Of a stretch of 64,000 nucleotides of DNA, positions 35,331 to 44,047 are shown piece after piece (the stretch's first letter is position 1; every line of letters begins with the position of its first letter). Under the pieces are notes generated by a model that made no database searches, was not told the origin of the DNA, and saw only the letters and a program-made list of their open reading frames with translations. Location: positions 62,001 to 126,000 of the forward strand of contig NZ_LGSZ01000047.1 in NCBI RefSeq assembly GCF_001298265.1. The letters are read 5' to 3'. Source of the DNA: Allobosea vaviloviae. Lineage in GTDB: Bacteria > Pseudomonadota > Alphaproteobacteria > Rhizobiales > Beijerinckiaceae. The position numbers and the translations under genes are program-made.

Positions 35331-35891
35331 TCAGGGCCAGCCCCGGTCGATACCGGCCGCCTTGAGCAGTTCGCCCAGCTTCTTGCGGGCGTGAAACAGG
35401 CGTGTCTTGACGGTATTCTCGGGGATGCCCACGATTTTCGCGACCTCCTCGACTGAACCCTCGTGATAATAGACGAGATCGATGACCTCGCGATGCTCTC
35501 GCGAGAGCTGGTTGAGACAGGCGCGGATCGCCAGACCCTTGTCCTGCTTTTGCAGCACGATCTCCGGATCGTCGCCATCGTCCTCGATGCTCTCGGCGAA
35601 CTCGTCGTCGAGGGCAGCGTCGCGGCGCTTGCGCAAGGCCGAATAGGACTTGTTGCGCGCGATGGTGAGCAGCCAGGTCGTGACCGAGGAACGAGCCTCG
35701 AAACGGTCGGCCTGACGCCACAGATCCATGAAGACGTCACCGGTCACATCCTCCGCCATCGTCTCGTCGCGCAACAGCCGCAGCGCGAAACGATAGACCC
35801 GCGTCTGGTGCCGCGAAAACAGCACCTTCATTGCGAGCCGGTCCGCGCTGGCGATCCGCTTGACGAGATCTTCGTCCGATTCCGTATGCAT
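35331..35891 (-). CDS. ECF RNA polymerase sigma factor
   Basis: 186 aa from the ATG at 35891 (MHTESDEDLVKRI); an upstream TTG reading to 35954 has no support. Region 2 is clear (FSRHQTRVYRFALRLL, DVFMDLWRQADRFE), as is region 4 (HREVIDLVYYHEGSVEEVAKIVGIPENTVKTRLFHARKKL, shown only as a landmark span near 120-165). First gene of sigma / anti-sigma / subtilase. The acidic linker between regions 2 and 4 (ESIEDDGDDPEIV) is common in this group. Confidence 0.92.
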   Translation of the reverse strand: MHTESDEDLVKRIASADRLAMKVLFSRHQTRVYRFALRLLRDETMAEDVTGDVFMDLWRQADRFEARSSVTTWLLTIARNKSYSALRKRRDAALDDEFAESIEDDGDDPEIVLQKQDKGLAIRACLNQLSREHREVIDLVYYHEGSVEEVAKIVGIPENTVKTRLFHARKKLGELLKAAGIDRGWP

Positions 35892-36322
35892 TGCCCTCGA
35901 GGCCTGACATCCGGCTCGCAAAGGTTGGTCGCGGCGAGCGAGGAAATGGTTCAATCGGCGGAGAGATTAATCGCGCCGCCGCGATTCTCCATAGGTAATC
36001 GACAACCGTGGTCAATCGGATGTGACGGAACCTGCGTCGAACGGCGCGGTGGGGCGAAACATGCGGGCAGGATGGGCCTGAATCGGGCGTTCAAGCCGCA
36101 TTTTCGCGCACGTGATCGAACGCCCGACGCTACGCGGCATCGACGAGGATCACGCGCGTGGTCACGTGCCCGATGAAATGGGGCGATGAAGACGTCATTG
36201 TGCGGAGAGGCGCAGCCTGATCGCGGAGGCGCGCGGAGAACAGGCGGCGCAATGGCCGCTGGATGGGGCTGCATGCCAGGGCTGGAAGCGAGCCTATCGG
36301 CTCGTTCGCGAACCGGAACGCC
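35892..36322. other. Long intergenic stretch upstream of the ECF operon
   Basis: 431 bases with no convincing gene on either strand; the open frames here lack ribosome sites and recognisable protein. It should contain the ECF operon promoter. A GC-rich imperfect hairpin around GGCGGAGAG...CGCGATTCTCC sits near 35955-35990. I could not pick a certain -35/-10 pair. Confidence 0.5.
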
Positions 36323-36646
36323 TCAGACGACCGGCTTGGCCTTGACCTTGGCCGCCTTCTTGACCGCAGCGGCAGTCTTGGCGCTCTTCGCGGCAGCTTT
36401 CGCCTCGGCGATTTCGGCCTTGGCGCGGGCCTGCTCGGCTGCGACGATGGCCGCCGTTTCGGCGTCGGCCGATTCCTTGGCAAGGCGCAGCGCCTTCAGT
36501 CGCGCGGTCTTCTGCAGCACGGCATCGCGCTCGAGCTGCTCGGCTTCCATCGCGCGAGAGGCTTCCTGCTTGCGCGCATCGGCCTTGTCGAAGGCGAGCT
36601 GGGCGCGACGCTTGATCTCGTCGGGGGAGAGTCCTCGCGTCGCCAT
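36323..36646 (-). CDS. Ala/Lys-rich small protein, function unknown
   Basis: 107 aa. The first half is a predicted helix with alternating charges (SPDEIKRRAQLAFDKADARKQEASRAMEAEQLERDAVLQKT); the second half is a low-complexity Ala/Lys tail resembling histone-H1-like domains (KSAKTAAAVKKAAKVKAKPVV). It could bind nucleic acid or be a coiled-coil partner of the similarly shaped next protein. I recognise no family with certainty. Confidence 0.65.
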   Translation of the reverse strand: MATRGLSPDEIKRRAQLAFDKADARKQEASRAMEAEQLERDAVLQKTARLKALRLAKESADAETAAIVAAEQARAKAEIAEAKAAAKSAKTAAAVKKAAKVKAKPVV

Positions 36647-36876
36647 GGTGGCTCGCTCCGGATTAGCGGGGAAGGCGGGTTCACGGTTCAGGCCGAACGG
36701 CCGGAAGCGACCCGTCTCCTCAGGGGAGGCGTGTCACGCCGGCCAGAACGCATGCCACTGGGCATCCACCTTGGCCGGGTCATCGACTGCCGAGCCTCCT
36801 GCCGCCATGGGCGTGCGCGCGAAACCCCGTCAGCACGGCGCCGGGAACGCAATCGTACCCGGCGTCGGAAGTTCTC

Positions 36877-37257
36877 TTAGCGGCGGCCGCCCTTGCCGGC
36901 CGAACGCATCTGCATGTACTGGACGGCCTCCAGCAGCACCTTGCGCGGGCGCTCGGCATCGCGCCTGGCCTGCTCGGCCTTGCGTTCGACTTCACGCGCG
37001 ATCTCGGCGATGCGCTCTTCCTCCTCGAGGCGGAGGCGCTCGATTTCGGCGAGGCGCTCCTGCTCCGCGCGGGCGGCGGCCTTTTCGGCCTCGCGCTCGG
37101 CGCGGGCGGCGGCGACGGCTTCGCGTTCCGCGCGTCGCTGCTGCATGATCGGGTCATCCGGACCGGGCCGTGCCTTGAAACGCTCGAGGAGCGCCTTCTT
37201 GGCGGCCGCGGAGTTGGCCTGACGATCAGTGAAGCTGCGGTCGGTCGGGTTCTTCAA
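36877..37257 (-). CDS. DUF6481-like coiled-coil protein
   Basis: 126 aa. N terminus MKNPTDRSFTDRQANSAAAKKALLERFKARPGPDDP is the conserved part in relatives; residues 40-115 form one long charged helix full of Glu, Arg and Ala, a likely coiled coil. No Cys and no membrane segment. Function unknown; often found beside rpsU and cold-shock genes in this order, as here. Confidence 0.72.
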   Translation of the reverse strand: MKNPTDRSFTDRQANSAAAKKALLERFKARPGPDDPIMQQRRAEREAVAAARAEREAEKAAARAEQERLAEIERLRLEEEERIAEIAREVERKAEQARRDAERPRKVLLEAVQYMQMRSAGKGGRR

Positions 37258-37302
37258 GGCTGGCCTTCTCTCGGGTTGTCACGGGCGCATCGCGGCCCGC
37301 GA

Positions 37303-37327
37303 GGGCGCAATAATCCAAATTGCGCCC
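37303..37327. terminator. Hairpin downstream of rpsU
   Basis: GGGCGCAAT-AATCCAA-ATTGCGCCC, perfect nine-base arms, 14 bases after the rpsU stop on the minus strand. No clear T-run follows, so termination is inferred. Confidence 0.55.
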
Positions 37328-37341
37328 GAATGGTACTGAAA

Positions 37342-37605
37342 TCAGCGCGGCGCAGGTGCGCTTCCAGCGCGGACCGGCTTCGGCTTGGGCTTCGGCGCTG
37401 CGATCAGGCCTTCACGCTGCATCTGCTTGCGGGCGACCTTGCGGGCGCGGCGGATGGCGTCGGCCTTCTCACGAACGCGCTTCTCGGACGGCTTCTCATA
37501 GGCCGAACGGCGCTTCATCTCGCGAAACACGCCTTCGCGCTGCATCTTCTTCTTCAGGACCCGAAGGGCCTGGTCGACATTGTTGTCGCGAACGAGAACC
37601 TGCAT
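37342..37605 (-). CDS. rpsU: 30S ribosomal protein S21
   Basis: 87 aa. Starts [27 protein letters not shown], typical S21, and ends in a basic, Pro/Lys-rich tail as in alphaproteobacteria. It joins the 30S subunit near the anti-Shine-Dalgarno and supports initiation. Downstream of the cold-shock gene on the same strand but separated from it by a terminator. Confidence 0.95.
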   Translation of the reverse strand: MQVLVRDNNVDQALRVLKKKMQREGVFREMKRRSAYEKPSEKRVREKADAIRRARKVARKQMQREGLIAAPKPKPKPVRAGSAPAPR

Positions 37606-37630
37606 GTCTCACTCCTGCGGTTGGAGGATG

Positions 37631-37660
37631 AAAAAAGGGCCGGGCATTGGTCCCCGACCC
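37631..37660 (-). terminator. Rho-independent terminator after the cold-shock gene
   Basis: On the minus strand GGGTCGGGGACCAATGCCCG then GCCC form an eight-pair stem with one wobble, followed by TTTTTT. About 98 bases after the stop codon. Confidence 0.85.
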
Positions 37661-37757
37661 TTCGTCATGCCGCATCGTCTAGGCTGGGAATGGCGGGCGC
37701 CAGTACATCCGTGGTCGCCCTTCCTGATCTCCTGGCCCGCTGACGCGGCTTGTCGGC

Positions 37758-37967
37758 TCACTCGGCGCGAAGCTGATCGGCCGACATCTTGCCCGAGCGC
37801 TTGTCCTGCGTCAGCTCATAGGAGATCTTCTGACCTTCCCTGAGATCGCGCATGCCGGCGCGCTCGACGGCGCTGATGTGGACGAACACGTCCTGGCCGC
37901 CATCATCCGGCTGAATGAAACCGAAACCCTTGGTAGAATTGAACCACTTGACTGTGCCGGCGCTCAT
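37758..37967 (-). CDS. Cold-shock-domain protein (CspA family)
   Basis: 69 aa from the ATG at 37967, with AAGGG before it; the longer frame to 38075 is leader RNA. The RNP motifs are present ([10 protein letters not shown] and DVFVHIS). It binds single-stranded RNA as a chaperone in the cytoplasm. The 5' leader of more than 100 bases may fold with temperature as in other csp genes. Confidence 0.94.
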   Translation of the reverse strand: MSAGTVKWFNSTKGFGFIQPDDGGQDVFVHISAVERAGMRDLREGQKISYELTQDKRSGKMSADQLRAE

Positions 37968-38252
37968 GACGAACCCTTTCTCAGCATTTGTTGAAGCGCG
38001 TGAGAACTCACGCGCCGGTTTTTCGAATTTGAGCAGGAAGGTCGTCAGCAGGCGCATTTTCATGCGCGGGGCCACGTCGTTCGGCCTAAATATCGACTTG
38101 GCTCATATGGGCGCTTGAAACCTCATTGTCAATGCAACTGTCGCGCGAATGCGCTGGTCGCGTGGCTTCCCCCCGGTCCAGGCGCTTTACAACGGCGCGC
38201 TTTTCGCCAACAGGCAGCGTGTCTCCATCGTCAACCCGTCCGGCTCCATCCT

Positions 38253-39410
38253 GTGCAGACGCCGTCGCTGAACCAGTTCCGCCGCATCGTCGTCAAGGTC
38301 GGATCGAGCCTGCTCGTGGACCGCGACCGCGGCCGCCTGCGCCAGGCCTGGCTCGCGGCCCTGGCCGAGGACATCGCCGCGCTGCATCAGCGCGGCGCCG
38401 ACGTGCTGGTCGTCTCCTCGGGGGCGATCGCGCTCGGCCGCACGGTCCTGGGCCTGCCCTCGGGCGCGCTGCGCCTGGAGGAAAGCCAGGCGGCAGCCGC
38501 TGTCGGCCAGATCGCGCTGGCGCGAACCTGGTCGGAGGCGCTCGGCGCCCATGGCCTGACGGCCGGCCAGATTCTGCTGACGCTGGCCGATACCGAGGAG
38601 CGCCGCCGCTACCTCAATGCACGCGCCACGCTCGGACGCCTGCTCGATCTCCGCGCCATCCCCATCATCAACGAGAACGACACCGTCGCCACCACCGAGA
38701 TCCGCTACGGCGACAATGATCGCCTCGCGGCCCGCGTCGCCACGATGGCCGGCGCCGACCTGCTGGTTCTGTTCTCCGACATCGACGGTCTTTATACTGC
38801 CCCTCCCGCCGGCAACCCCGACGCACGGCACATCCCCTTGGTCGAGCGCATCACCCCGCAGATCGACGCAATGGCGGGCGGCGCGGCGTCCGAGCTGTCG
38901 CGCGGCGGCATGCGCACCAAGATCGAGGCCGGCAAGATCGCGGCGAGCGGCGGCACCCATATGCTGATCGCCGACGGGCGGCCCAAGAATCCGCTGGAGG
39001 CGATCGTCGCAGGCGCTCGCTGCACCTGGTTCCTCACGGCCTCGACGCCCGCGACCGCCCGCAAGACCTGGATCGCAGGCTCGCTCGAACCGCGTGGCGC
39101 GCTCTATGTCGATGCTGGCGCCGCGCGGGCTCTGCGTGGCGGCGCGAGCCTTCTGCCGGTCGGCGTCAGCCGTATCGAGGGCGATTTCGCCCGCGGCGAT
39201 GCGGTGTTGATCCGCGATCCCGACGGCCACGTTCTCGGACGCGGGCTCGTCGCCTATGATGCGGGAGAGGCTTCGCTCGTGCTCGGCAAGGCCTCGCGCG
39301 ACATCGAGGCGATCCTGGGCTATCCCGGCCGTGCCGAGATGATCCATCGGGACGACATGGCGCTCGGCATCGACGAGAGCAGGATGATTTCGGATCGAAT
39401 CTCGGAGTGA
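38253..39410 (+). CDS. proB: Glutamate 5-kinase
   Basis: 385 aa from GTG at 38253, placed by homology ([22 protein letters not shown]); the ORF is open up to 38115 but that part looks non-coding. No ribosome site is obvious at this GTG. The kinase domain shows [15 protein letters not shown] and NENDTVAT; the C-terminal PUA domain starts near residue 285. First step of proline synthesis. In many relatives obgE sits directly upstream; here it is absent and the upstream neighbour is a divergent csp gene. Confidence 0.94.
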   Translation: MQTPSLNQFRRIVVKVGSSLLVDRDRGRLRQAWLAALAEDIAALHQRGADVLVVSSGAIALGRTVLGLPSGALRLEESQAAAAVGQIALARTWSEALGAHGLTAGQILLTLADTEERRRYLNARATLGRLLDLRAIPIINENDTVATTEIRYGDNDRLAARVATMAGADLLVLFSDIDGLYTAPPAGNPDARHIPLVERITPQIDAMAGGAASELSRGGMRTKIEAGKIAASGGTHMLIADGRPKNPLEAIVAGARCTWFLTASTPATARKTWIAGSLEPRGALYVDAGAARALRGGASLLPVGVSRIEGDFARGDAVLIRDPDGHVLGRGLVAYDAGEASLVLGKASRDIEAILGYPGRAEMIHRDDMALGIDESRMISDRISE

Positions 39411-39446
39411 TCCCATCCAAAATCTGAATCCGTCTCTCATCAAAGA

Positions 39447-39502
39447 GTTAGAGCATGATGTCGTCTGAAATCCGGTTCCCACTTTTCGGCATCTTGCTCT
39501 AG
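39447..39502. repeat. Interspersed inverted repeat, family D, between proB and proA
   Basis: TTAGAGCATGATGTCG ... TCGGCATCTTGCTCTA: imperfect arms around a CCGGTTCCCACTTTT core. I know closely similar units as a very common dispersed repeat in this bacterial order; only one copy is in the window. Confidence 0.8.
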
Positions 39503-39535
39503 GGTTGCACCGCAATGGCTTTTGGCAGGGTGGAA

Positions 39536-40897
39536 ATGACGAGCGAAAGCGCTCTCCGCGTGGTCGCAAACAGCGGCGCGGCCCGTAACGGCGGGATGAC
39601 GGGCAGAGACGATCTGGCCGGTGACGCCGCGACGCGAGGCGACGTCGCCGCGCAGATGCAGGCGCTCGGCCAGCGTGCCCGTGCCGCTGCGCGCGTCATC
39701 GCGCTCGCCCCGGACAGCCAGCGCAATGCGGCGCTGCGCGCCATGGCCGCCGCCTTGCGCGAGCGCGCCGCGTCGATCCTCGCCGCCAACGCACAGGACC
39801 TCGCGGAGGCTCGCGCCAATGGCCAGAACGCCGCCTTCATCGACCGCCTGCTGCTCGACACCGGCAGGCTCGACGGCGTCGCGAAGGCCGTCGCCGGCGT
39901 CGCCGACCTGCCCGACCCGCTCGGGAAAGTGCTCGCCTCCTGGACACAGCCCAACGGGCTTCGCTTCGAGCGCGTCGCCACCCCGCTCGGCGTCATCGCG
40001 GTGATCTTCGAGAGCCGGCCCAACGTCACCGCCGATGCCGGCGCGCTCTGCCTCAAGAGCGGCAACGCCGCGATCCTGCGCGCCGGTTCCGACAGCTTCC
40101 GCACGGCCACCGAGATCGCCACGGCCCTGCGCCAGGGTCTGGAGGCCGCCGGCCTGCCCGGCGACGCGATCCAGCTCGTGCCGACGCGGGACCGCGCCGC
40201 CGTCGGTGAAATCCTGAAGGGCCTCGACGGGGCCATTGATGTCGTCGTGCCGCGCGGCGGCAAGAGTCTGGTCGCCCGCGTCCAAAGCGAGGCTCGCGTG
40301 CCGGTCTTCGCCCATCTCGACGGCAACTGCCATGTCTATGTCCATGCGCAAGCCGATTTCGCCATGGCCCGCGAGATCGTCCTCAACGCCAAGCTCAGGC
40401 GCACCGGCGTCTGCGGCTCCGCCGAGACGCTTCTGGTCGACGAGGCCTGCGCCGAGACCCTTCTCGCGCCGCTGGTCGCGGCACTGCTCGATGCCGGCTG
40501 CGCGGTGCGCGGCGACGCCGCGACACAGGCGCTCGACGCCCGCGTGACGCCTGCGACCGAAGCCGACTGGGCGACGGAATATCTCGACGCGATCATCGCG
40601 GTGAAGCTCGTCGCCGGGCTCGATGCCGCGATAGCGCATGTCGAGCGCTACGGCTCGCACCACACCGACGCCATCGTCACCGGCGATACGGACTCAGCTG
40701 CCCGCTTCCTGGCGGAGGTCGATTCGGCCATCGTCCTCCACAATGCCTCGACGCAATTCGCCGATGGCGGCGAATTCGGCTTCGGCGCGGAGATCGGCAT
40801 TGCCACCGGTCGCATGCATGCGCGCGGACCGGTCGGAGTCGAGCAGCTCTGTTCCTTCAAATACCGCGTCCATGGCAGCGGCCAGATCCGGCCGTGA
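39536..40897 (+). CDS. proA: Gamma-glutamyl phosphate reductase
   Basis: 453 aa from ATG at 39536 (GGGTGGA just upstream); an ATG at 39515 would add seven residues. NAD(P)-dependent aldehyde-dehydrogenase fold with the catalytic Cys in [15 protein letters not shown] and the substrate phrase [21 protein letters not shown]. Second step of proline synthesis. The extra 30-odd N-terminal residues before [10 protein letters not shown] are not found in short homologues. Ends in a GTGA overlap with nadD. Confidence 0.95.
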   Translation: MTSESALRVVANSGAARNGGMTGRDDLAGDAATRGDVAAQMQALGQRARAAARVIALAPDSQRNAALRAMAAALRERAASILAANAQDLAEARANGQNAAFIDRLLLDTGRLDGVAKAVAGVADLPDPLGKVLASWTQPNGLRFERVATPLGVIAVIFESRPNVTADAGALCLKSGNAAILRAGSDSFRTATEIATALRQGLEAAGLPGDAIQLVPTRDRAAVGEILKGLDGAIDVVVPRGGKSLVARVQSEARVPVFAHLDGNCHVYVHAQADFAMAREIVLNAKLRRTGVCGSAETLLVDEACAETLLAPLVAALLDAGCAVRGDAATQALDARVTPATEADWATEYLDAIIAVKLVAGLDAAIAHVERYGSHHTDAIVTGDTDSAARFLAEVDSAIVLHNASTQFADGGEFGFGAEIGIATGRMHARGPVGVEQLCSFKYRVHGSGQIRP

Positions 40898-41556
40898 CCC
40901 AGGATTTGGAGGACAATCGTCCCGCGGCGACGCACACTCTTTCCGTGACCACCGAGCACCTGCGCCTGCCGCCGCATGCGCCGGGGCTGCGCATCGGCCT
41001 GTTCGGCGGCACCTTCAACCCGGCCCATGACGGCCACCGCATGGCGAGCCTGACGGCCCTGCGCCGGCTCCAGCTCGACCGGGTGTGGTGGCTGGTAACG
41101 CCCGGCAATCCGCTCAAGGACAACACCGCCCTGCCCTCGCTGGCGCAACGGGTTCGCTTCAGCCGCAAGCTCGCGGACCATTCGCGCATCCATGTCACCG
41201 GCATCGAGGCGATGCTGCGCACCCGCTACACCGCCGACACCCTGCGGGCGCTGAAGCGGCGCTGCCCCGGCGTCAATTTCGTCTGGATCATGGGATCGGA
41301 CAACCTCAAGAATTTTCACCGCTGGAACGAATGGCGCGCCATCGCCCGGATGATGCCGATCGCGGTGATCGACCGGCCGGGCTCGACCCACTCCTCCGTC
41401 GCCTCCCCGGCCGCCAACTGGTTGTCGCGCTGGCGGATTTCCGAGAGCCAGGGCGCAGCGCTGGCCGATGCCAAGGCACCGGCCTGGATATTCCTGCATG
41501 GCCGCCGCTCGGAGCTGTCTTCGACGATGTTGCGCCAACAGGCGCAGCACGATTGA
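40894..41556 (+). CDS. nadD: Nicotinate-nucleotide adenylyltransferase
   Basis: 220 aa, GTG start overlapping the proA stop. Nucleotidyltransferase motif [14 protein letters not shown] near residues 35-48 and the closing SSTMLRQQ (the usual SSTxIR) are present. It makes nicotinate adenine dinucleotide for NAD synthesis. Conserved order proA-nadD-rsfS-rlmH. Confidence 0.95.
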   Translation: MTQDLEDNRPAATHTLSVTTEHLRLPPHAPGLRIGLFGGTFNPAHDGHRMASLTALRRLQLDRVWWLVTPGNPLKDNTALPSLAQRVRFSRKLADHSRIHVTGIEAMLRTRYTADTLRALKRRCPGVNFVWIMGSDNLKNFHRWNEWRAIARMMPIAVIDRPGSTHSSVASPAANWLSRWRISESQGAALADAKAPAWIFLHGRRSELSSTMLRQQAQHD

Positions 41557-41695
41557 ATTTCGGCCCGATCCGGCGTATTTTTCCTAGGTCGCGCTCTGAG
41601 CGCGTCGGACATGTGAGGATACGGAACTGAACCGTTCAACCGTTGGCCAGGCACCCTTTGGCGAAGCCGAGCCCAAGCCGCTTCCCCAGGCCGCT

Positions 41696-42052
41696 GTGCC
41701 GGAGAACCCCTCCGCCGACAGCATAGCCCTTGCGCTGCACGTCCTCGAAGACATGAAGGCCGAAGACATCACCGTCATCGACCTGGTTGGAAAGACCTCC
41801 CTGGCGGACGCGATGATCATTGCGACGGGCCGGGTGAATCGGCATGTCGCGTCCATCGCCGACTCGCTGGTCGAGGCGCTCAAGGCGTCGGGCCTCCAGA
41901 CCCCGAAGGTCGAGGGTATGCCGGCTTGCGACTGGGTGCTGATCGACACCGGCGACATCATCGTCCACGTCTTCCGCCCTGAAGTTCGCCAGTTCTACAA
42001 TCTCGAGAAGATGTGGGGCGCCGACCGGCCCAACGAACGCCTCGTCAGCTGA
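41696..42052 (+). CDS. rsfS: Ribosome silencing factor
   Basis: 118 aa from GTG at 41696. RsfS/DUF143 landmarks: VLEDMKAEDITVIDLVGKTSLADAMIIATG and DWVLIDTGDIIVHVF. It binds L14 and blocks subunit joining in starvation. Upstream, in the same frame and with no stop, a CTG at 41627 follows GAGGA at a good distance, so initiation there (141 aa) is possible; no ATG exists in the open frame. Confidence 0.93.
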   Translation: MPENPSADSIALALHVLEDMKAEDITVIDLVGKTSLADAMIIATGRVNRHVASIADSLVEALKASGLQTPKVEGMPACDWVLIDTGDIIVHVFRPEVRQFYNLEKMWGADRPNERLVS

Positions 42053-42065
42053 CGCCTCCGGCCGG

Positions 42066-42545
42066 ATGCGTCTTGCCCTCATCGCGGTCGGCCGCCTCAA
42101 GGACGGGCCGGAGCGGGAGCTCTGCGAGCGCTACCGCGAGCGCGCCGCGACATTGGGGCGCGGGCTCGGGCTGAGCGGCCCCGAAATCATCGAACTGCCG
42201 GAAAGCCGCGGCCGCAGGCCCGACGAGCGCAAGCGCGACGAGGCCGCGGCGATCACGGCGAAACTGTCGCCCGGATTGGTGATCGCGCTCGACGAGCGCG
42301 GCAAAAGCCAAGATAGCGACGCCTTCTCCGCCCGCATCGCCGCCGCCCGCGACGCCGGCACCCCCTGCGCCAGCCTCATTATCGGCGGTGCCGACGGGCT
42401 CGCCGAGGAGATTCGCGACGCGGCCGGGCTGACGCTCGCCTTCGGCGCGCTGACCATCCCGCACCAGCTCGTGCGCGTGCTCGTGCTCGAACAGCTCTAC
42501 CGGACGATGACGATCCTGGCCGGACACCCCTATCATCGCGCATGA
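42066..42545 (+). CDS. rlmH: 23S rRNA pseudouridine-1915 N3-methyltransferase
   Basis: 159 aa, normal length. SPOUT methyltransferase motifs: ALDERGK, IIGGADGLAEEI and the C-terminal IPHQLVRVLVLEQLYR. Acts on the large subunit rRNA in assembled ribosomes. The stop overlaps the next start (ATGA). Confidence 0.96.
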   Translation: MRLALIAVGRLKDGPERELCERYRERAATLGRGLGLSGPEIIELPESRGRRPDERKRDEAAAITAKLSPGLVIALDERGKSQDSDAFSARIAAARDAGTPCASLIIGGADGLAEEIRDAAGLTLAFGALTIPHQLVRVLVLEQLYRTMTILAGHPYHRA

Positions 42546-44047
42546 GCCATTTCCGGCCCCTGATTCGTCGAAGCGCACACTGTCCCCTTCCCCCCGCTTG
42601 CGGTGGGGAAGGGTTAGGGATGGGGGGCGGTAAAGCCAGAGCACCATCCTTCATCGTCTCGCCGGGCGGCACTGCCCCCCGCCCCAACCCTGCCCACCGC
42701 AAGCGGGGGGAGGGAGTTCTGTCATGCCTGGCCGCCATCGCTGTCGCCGTCTCGCTGGCCTGCTCTCCCCCCGCCGCCCAGCCCCAGACGCCCGACCCCG
42801 CCGCTCTCTCCCGCGAGGCGATGCAGAAGCTGGTCGAGAAGCAGGCTCGCGAGGCCGAATTGAAGGCGATCGAGCAACGCTTGGCGGGAAATGCAGAGGC
42901 CCGCGCCAGGCTGGAGGCCGAGATCGCCGGCATCCGTTCCGACCGCGCCGCGCTCAACAAGGCCTTGCTCGACACCGCCGCCCGGACGCAGGCTGCAGAA
43001 CAGCGCGTCAGCGCGATCGAACAGCGGCTCGCGCTCCTGCAATCGAGCGAGGCGGCGATCCGCCGCTCGCTGGAAGGCCGCCGCGGCTTGATCGGCGAGG
43101 TGCTGGCCGCCCTTCAGCGCATCGGTCGCCGCCCGCCTCCGGCCGTGCTGGTCCGCCCCCAGGATATTCTCGAAGCCGTGCGGGCCTCGATGCTGCTGGG
43201 CGCGGTGGTTCCCGATCTGCGCCAGGAGATCGAGGTCCTCGGCACCGATCTCGGCGAACTCGTCCGCCTGCGCGAGAGCATCGGCAAGGAGCGCCAGGCC
43301 ATCGGAGCCGAGATGGAACAGCTCGCGGGCGAGCGCCAGCGCCTCGCCTCTCTGGTCGAGGCCCGCAGAGACCGCGAGGCCAGCGCCACCAGGGACGCCG
43401 ACGCCCAGCGCGGCCAGGACAGCGCACTCGCCGCCCAGGCCCGCAGCCTGCGCGATTTCGTGGAGCGGATGGAAAAGGAAATCTCCGTCGCCACCCGCGC
43501 TGCAGACGCAGCCCGCCAGGCACTGGAGGCCGAGACTCGCGAGCAGCGCCAGCGCATGGCGGCGCTTGCCTTCAAGGACCCGGCGCGGCTCGCCCCGAAG
43601 ATCGCTTTTGCCGAAGCCAGGGGCCTGCTGCCGTGGCCCGTGGCAGGATCACAATTGCGTGGCTTCGGTGATTCCGACGGCGCTGGCGGCTCGACGCGCG
43701 GAATTTCCGTGGAGACGCGTCCCGGTGCCCTAGTTTCGGCGCCTTCGGACGCTTGGGTGGTTTATGCAGGGCCGTTCCGCTCCTTCGGGCAACTCTTGAT
43801 CCTGAACGCCGGCGGGGGGTACTATCTTTTGCTAGCGGGCATGCAGCGGATCGATGTCGCGTTGAACCAGTTCGTCCTTGCGGGAGAGCCGGTTGCGATT
43901 ATGGGTGAAACGTCCGAAGCTGCTTCGACGATCGTAGGTTCGGGAGCCGGCCAGCCGGTTCTGTATATCGAGTTCAGAAAAGACGGCGTCTCGGTCGATC
44001 CGGGGCCCTGGTGGACGAAACCGCTTGGCGAAAAGGTTCGCGGATGA
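42542..44047 (+). CDS. EnvC-like murein hydrolase activator with degenerate LytM domain
   Basis: 501 aa. A long coiled coil (about residues 90-330) is followed by an M23/LytM-like domain (about 380-495). The metal and catalytic His positions are missing (RGISVETRPG; GGYYLLLAGM; LYIEFRKDG), which is the mark of EnvC-type activators that switch on cell-wall amidases at division instead of cutting. The ATG overlaps rlmH (ATGA). Residues of about 14-58 are encoded by a palindromic repeat, and the hydrophobic export segment (LSCLAAIAVAVSLACS) only comes after it, so the n-region of the signal peptide is unusually long. The usual next gene ctpA follows. Confidence 0.88.
   Translation: MSHFRPLIRRSAHCPLPPACGGEGLGMGGGKARAPSFIVSPGGTAPRPNPAHRKRGEGVLSCLAAIAVAVSLACSPPAAQPQTPDPAALSREAMQKLVEKQAREAELKAIEQRLAGNAEARARLEAEIAGIRSDRAALNKALLDTAARTQAAEQRVSAIEQRLALLQSSEAAIRRSLEGRRGLIGEVLAALQRIGRRPPPAVLVRPQDILEAVRASMLLGAVVPDLRQEIEVLGTDLGELVRLRESIGKERQAIGAEMEQLAGERQRLASLVEARRDREASATRDADAQRGQDSALAAQARSLRDFVERMEKEISVATRAADAARQALEAETREQRQRMAALAFKDPARLAPKIAFAEARGLLPWPVAGSQLRGFGDSDGAGGSTRGISVETRPGALVSAPSDAWVVYAGPFRSFGQLLILNAGGGYYLLLAGMQRIDVALNQFVLAGEPVAIMGETSEAASTIVGSGAGQPVLYIEFRKDGVSVDPGPWWTKPLGEKVRG
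42583..42715. repeat. Long inverted repeat, family C-like, at the 5' end of the EnvC-like gene
   Basis: CCCCCCGCTTGCGGTGGG with AAGGGTTAGGGATGGGGGGC on the left pairs with GCCCCCCGCCCCAACCCT and CCCACCGCAAGCGGGGGG on the right. It is open in the gene's frame and translated if the upstream ATG is used. Confidence 0.88.

Noticed and set aside
35951-36274. A minus-strand 107-codon frame upstream of the ECF gene
   Set aside because: No ribosome site, no recognisable protein and composition of non-coding GC-rich DNA.
36186-37148. Long plus-strand frame across the two small coiled-coil genes
   Set aside because: Ala/Ser/Arg-rich shadow; the minus-strand products have consistent composition and known relatives.
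17401-42715. CRISPR array
   Set aside because: The repeats are dispersed palindromic units with varied spacing, not regular direct repeats with spacers; no cas gene is present.
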